DNA from: Chloroflexota bacterium
GTDB lineage: Bacteria; Chloroflexota; Anaerolineae; Anaerolineales; VGOW01
Direction of reading: 5' to 3'
Assembly (NCBI GenBank): GCA_016215145.1
Contig: JACRLA010000429.1
Coordinates: 1 to 5,264, forward strand
DNA: 5,264 nt
The number at the start of each line of letters is the position of its first letter. Position 1 is the stretch's first letter. The notes under the pieces were generated by a model. The model made no database searches. It saw only the letters and a program-made list of their open reading frames with translations, and was not told the DNA's origin. Positions 4,928 through 5,264 of this stretch are shown here, one piece after another. A program made the position numbers and the translations under genes.

Positions 4928-4936
4928 TTGTTTCAT
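4847..4936 (-). CDS. Possible 29-residue cysteine-containing peptide (small peptide gene or attenuator leader)
   Basis: This short ORF lies immediately after a good promoter and before two terminators, so it has its own transcription unit. AAAGGAG (4948-4954) precedes the ATG at 4936 by 11 bases, slightly long. The peptide starts MKQLCTIVFV, has a glycine-rich middle (TPGGKAGD) and ends SYCACCFV. Cysteines are at 5, 24, 26 and 27. Two readings are possible. It may be a leader peptide whose clustered Cys codons near the stop sense cysteine (or a metal) and control readthrough into the downstream operon. Alternatively it may be a secreted or modified peptide precursor with a Cys-rich core. No modifying enzyme of a known RiPP (ribosomally made, modified peptide) class is visible, so I favour neither strongly. 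Confidence 0.5.
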   Translation of the reverse strand: MKQLCTIVFVRTPGGKAGDALSYCACCFV

Positions 4937-4974
4937 CTGTATTGCGTCTCCTTTCTGTAAGATTGAGCGCGAAG

Positions 4975-5004
4975 AGTGTAGCACACTAATTGGAATGAAG
5001 TCAA
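4975..5004 (-). promoter_or_regulatory. Sigma-70-type promoter for the 29-codon ORF
   Basis: On the minus strand TTGACT (4999-5004; consensus TTGACA) and TACACT (4975-4980; consensus TATAAT) are separated by 18 bases. A TG one base before the -10 gives an extended -10 (TGCTACACT). Transcription should start near 4968, leaving about 30 untranslated bases with AAAGGAG before the ATG at 4936. This is the clearest promoter in the window. Confidence 0.75.
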
Positions 5005-5010
5005 GAAATT

Positions 5011-5217
5011 TTAAGAATTGGAATCATTTGGGGTACGAGCAACGTGAATTAGATTATTCAGTTCCTCATCGCTAAGATCGTCAATATTTGCCTCTGGAGG
5101 ATGAACTGCCGCGACAGCGAAAAACTTGTCGAACGGTTTTTGCCATTCCGCCAATGATAGAGAGTCAAACGCTGAACTGTCGTTACTACTCAGCCCGGCA
5201 CGTTTGTCAATGTGCAG
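5011..5217 (-). pseudogene. C-terminal remnant of an unrecognised coding sequence
   Basis: An open frame of 68 codons ends at TAA (5011-5013), just upstream of the promoter above, and begins directly after an in-frame TGA (5218-5220). It has no ATG or GTG and no ribosome-binding site before its TTG or CTG codons. The text looks protein-like: hydrophilic SSNDSSAFDSL, then SLAEWQKPFDKFFAVAAVHP, then an acidic helix DDLSDEELNNLIHVA. Such acidic tails occur in small regulatory or antitoxin proteins, but I cannot name a family. In another frame, positions 5263-5207 read MSLAYANRTLPSIPMTAH and stop; a single-base shift near 5210-5220 would join the two, so a frameshifted gene is possible. The stretch 5218-5264 shows nothing else I can support. 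Confidence 0.35.
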
Positions 5218-5264
5218 TCATTGGGATTGACGGCAGAGTCCGGTTGGCATAGGCTAAAGACATG

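Noticed and set aside
4847..4936. The Cys-containing peptide as a methanobactin or other known RiPP precursor
   Set aside because: Length and Cys spacing are only superficially similar, and no MbnB/MbnC-like, radical SAM, YcaO, LanM or ThiF-type enzyme is in the window.
5176..5264. Plus-strand open frame (TFVNVQSLGLTAES...) that might be the tail of a transposase
   Set aside because: Only about 29 codons, no start, no zinc-ribbon cysteines or catalytic motif, and no inverted ends; I could not support a mobile element.

Overview
The window reads as part of a moderate-GC bacterial chromosome. All convincing genes lie on the minus strand, so transcription runs from high to low coordinates. The intergenic repeat style (several unrelated short palindromes and tandem arrays, plus an ATTGCGAGGAGCG...CGACGAAGCAA-type element) recalls environmental Chloroflexota (Anaerolineae-like) genomes. 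That assignment is an inference from style, with low to moderate confidence; no marker gene is present.

In transcription order: (1) positions 5264-5011 hold a C-terminal coding remnant with no start codon. (2) A good sigma-70-type promoter (4975-5004) drives a 29-codon cysteine-containing small ORF (4847-4936), which is followed by two tandem Rho-independent terminators (4781-4818 and 4738-4772). This looks like a small stand-alone peptide gene or an attenuator leader. (3) After an ATTCG repeat come a 34-codon small ORF (4529-4633) and a 62-residue unknown protein (4298-4486). (4) Two tandem paralogous RimJ/RimL-type GNAT acetyltransferases follow (3679-4248 and 3070-3636). (5) A major facilitator superfamily (MFS) transporter (1845-3020) has its last membrane helix replaced by a palindromic repeat. 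(6) An ABC-2 exporter closes the window: the ATPase (844-1812) and a permease (778 down to the window edge). Its usual second permease would be expected just outside the window.

The genes lie head to tail with gaps of about 5 to 70 bases and no obvious internal promoter or terminator after 4738, so one operon is plausible. Acetyltransferases next to two different exporters fit modification plus efflux of a small molecule or peptide, but no biosynthetic enzyme is visible and the substrate cannot be named.

The most distinctive feature is the spacers. Most gaps between neighbouring genes are filled by one short repeat sitting between the stop codon of one gene and the ribosome-binding site of the next, and each repeat has a different sequence. 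Two of these arrays are built from 7-base units. A further repeat, at 1843-1876, has become coding and supplies the C-terminus and stop codon of the MFS protein.
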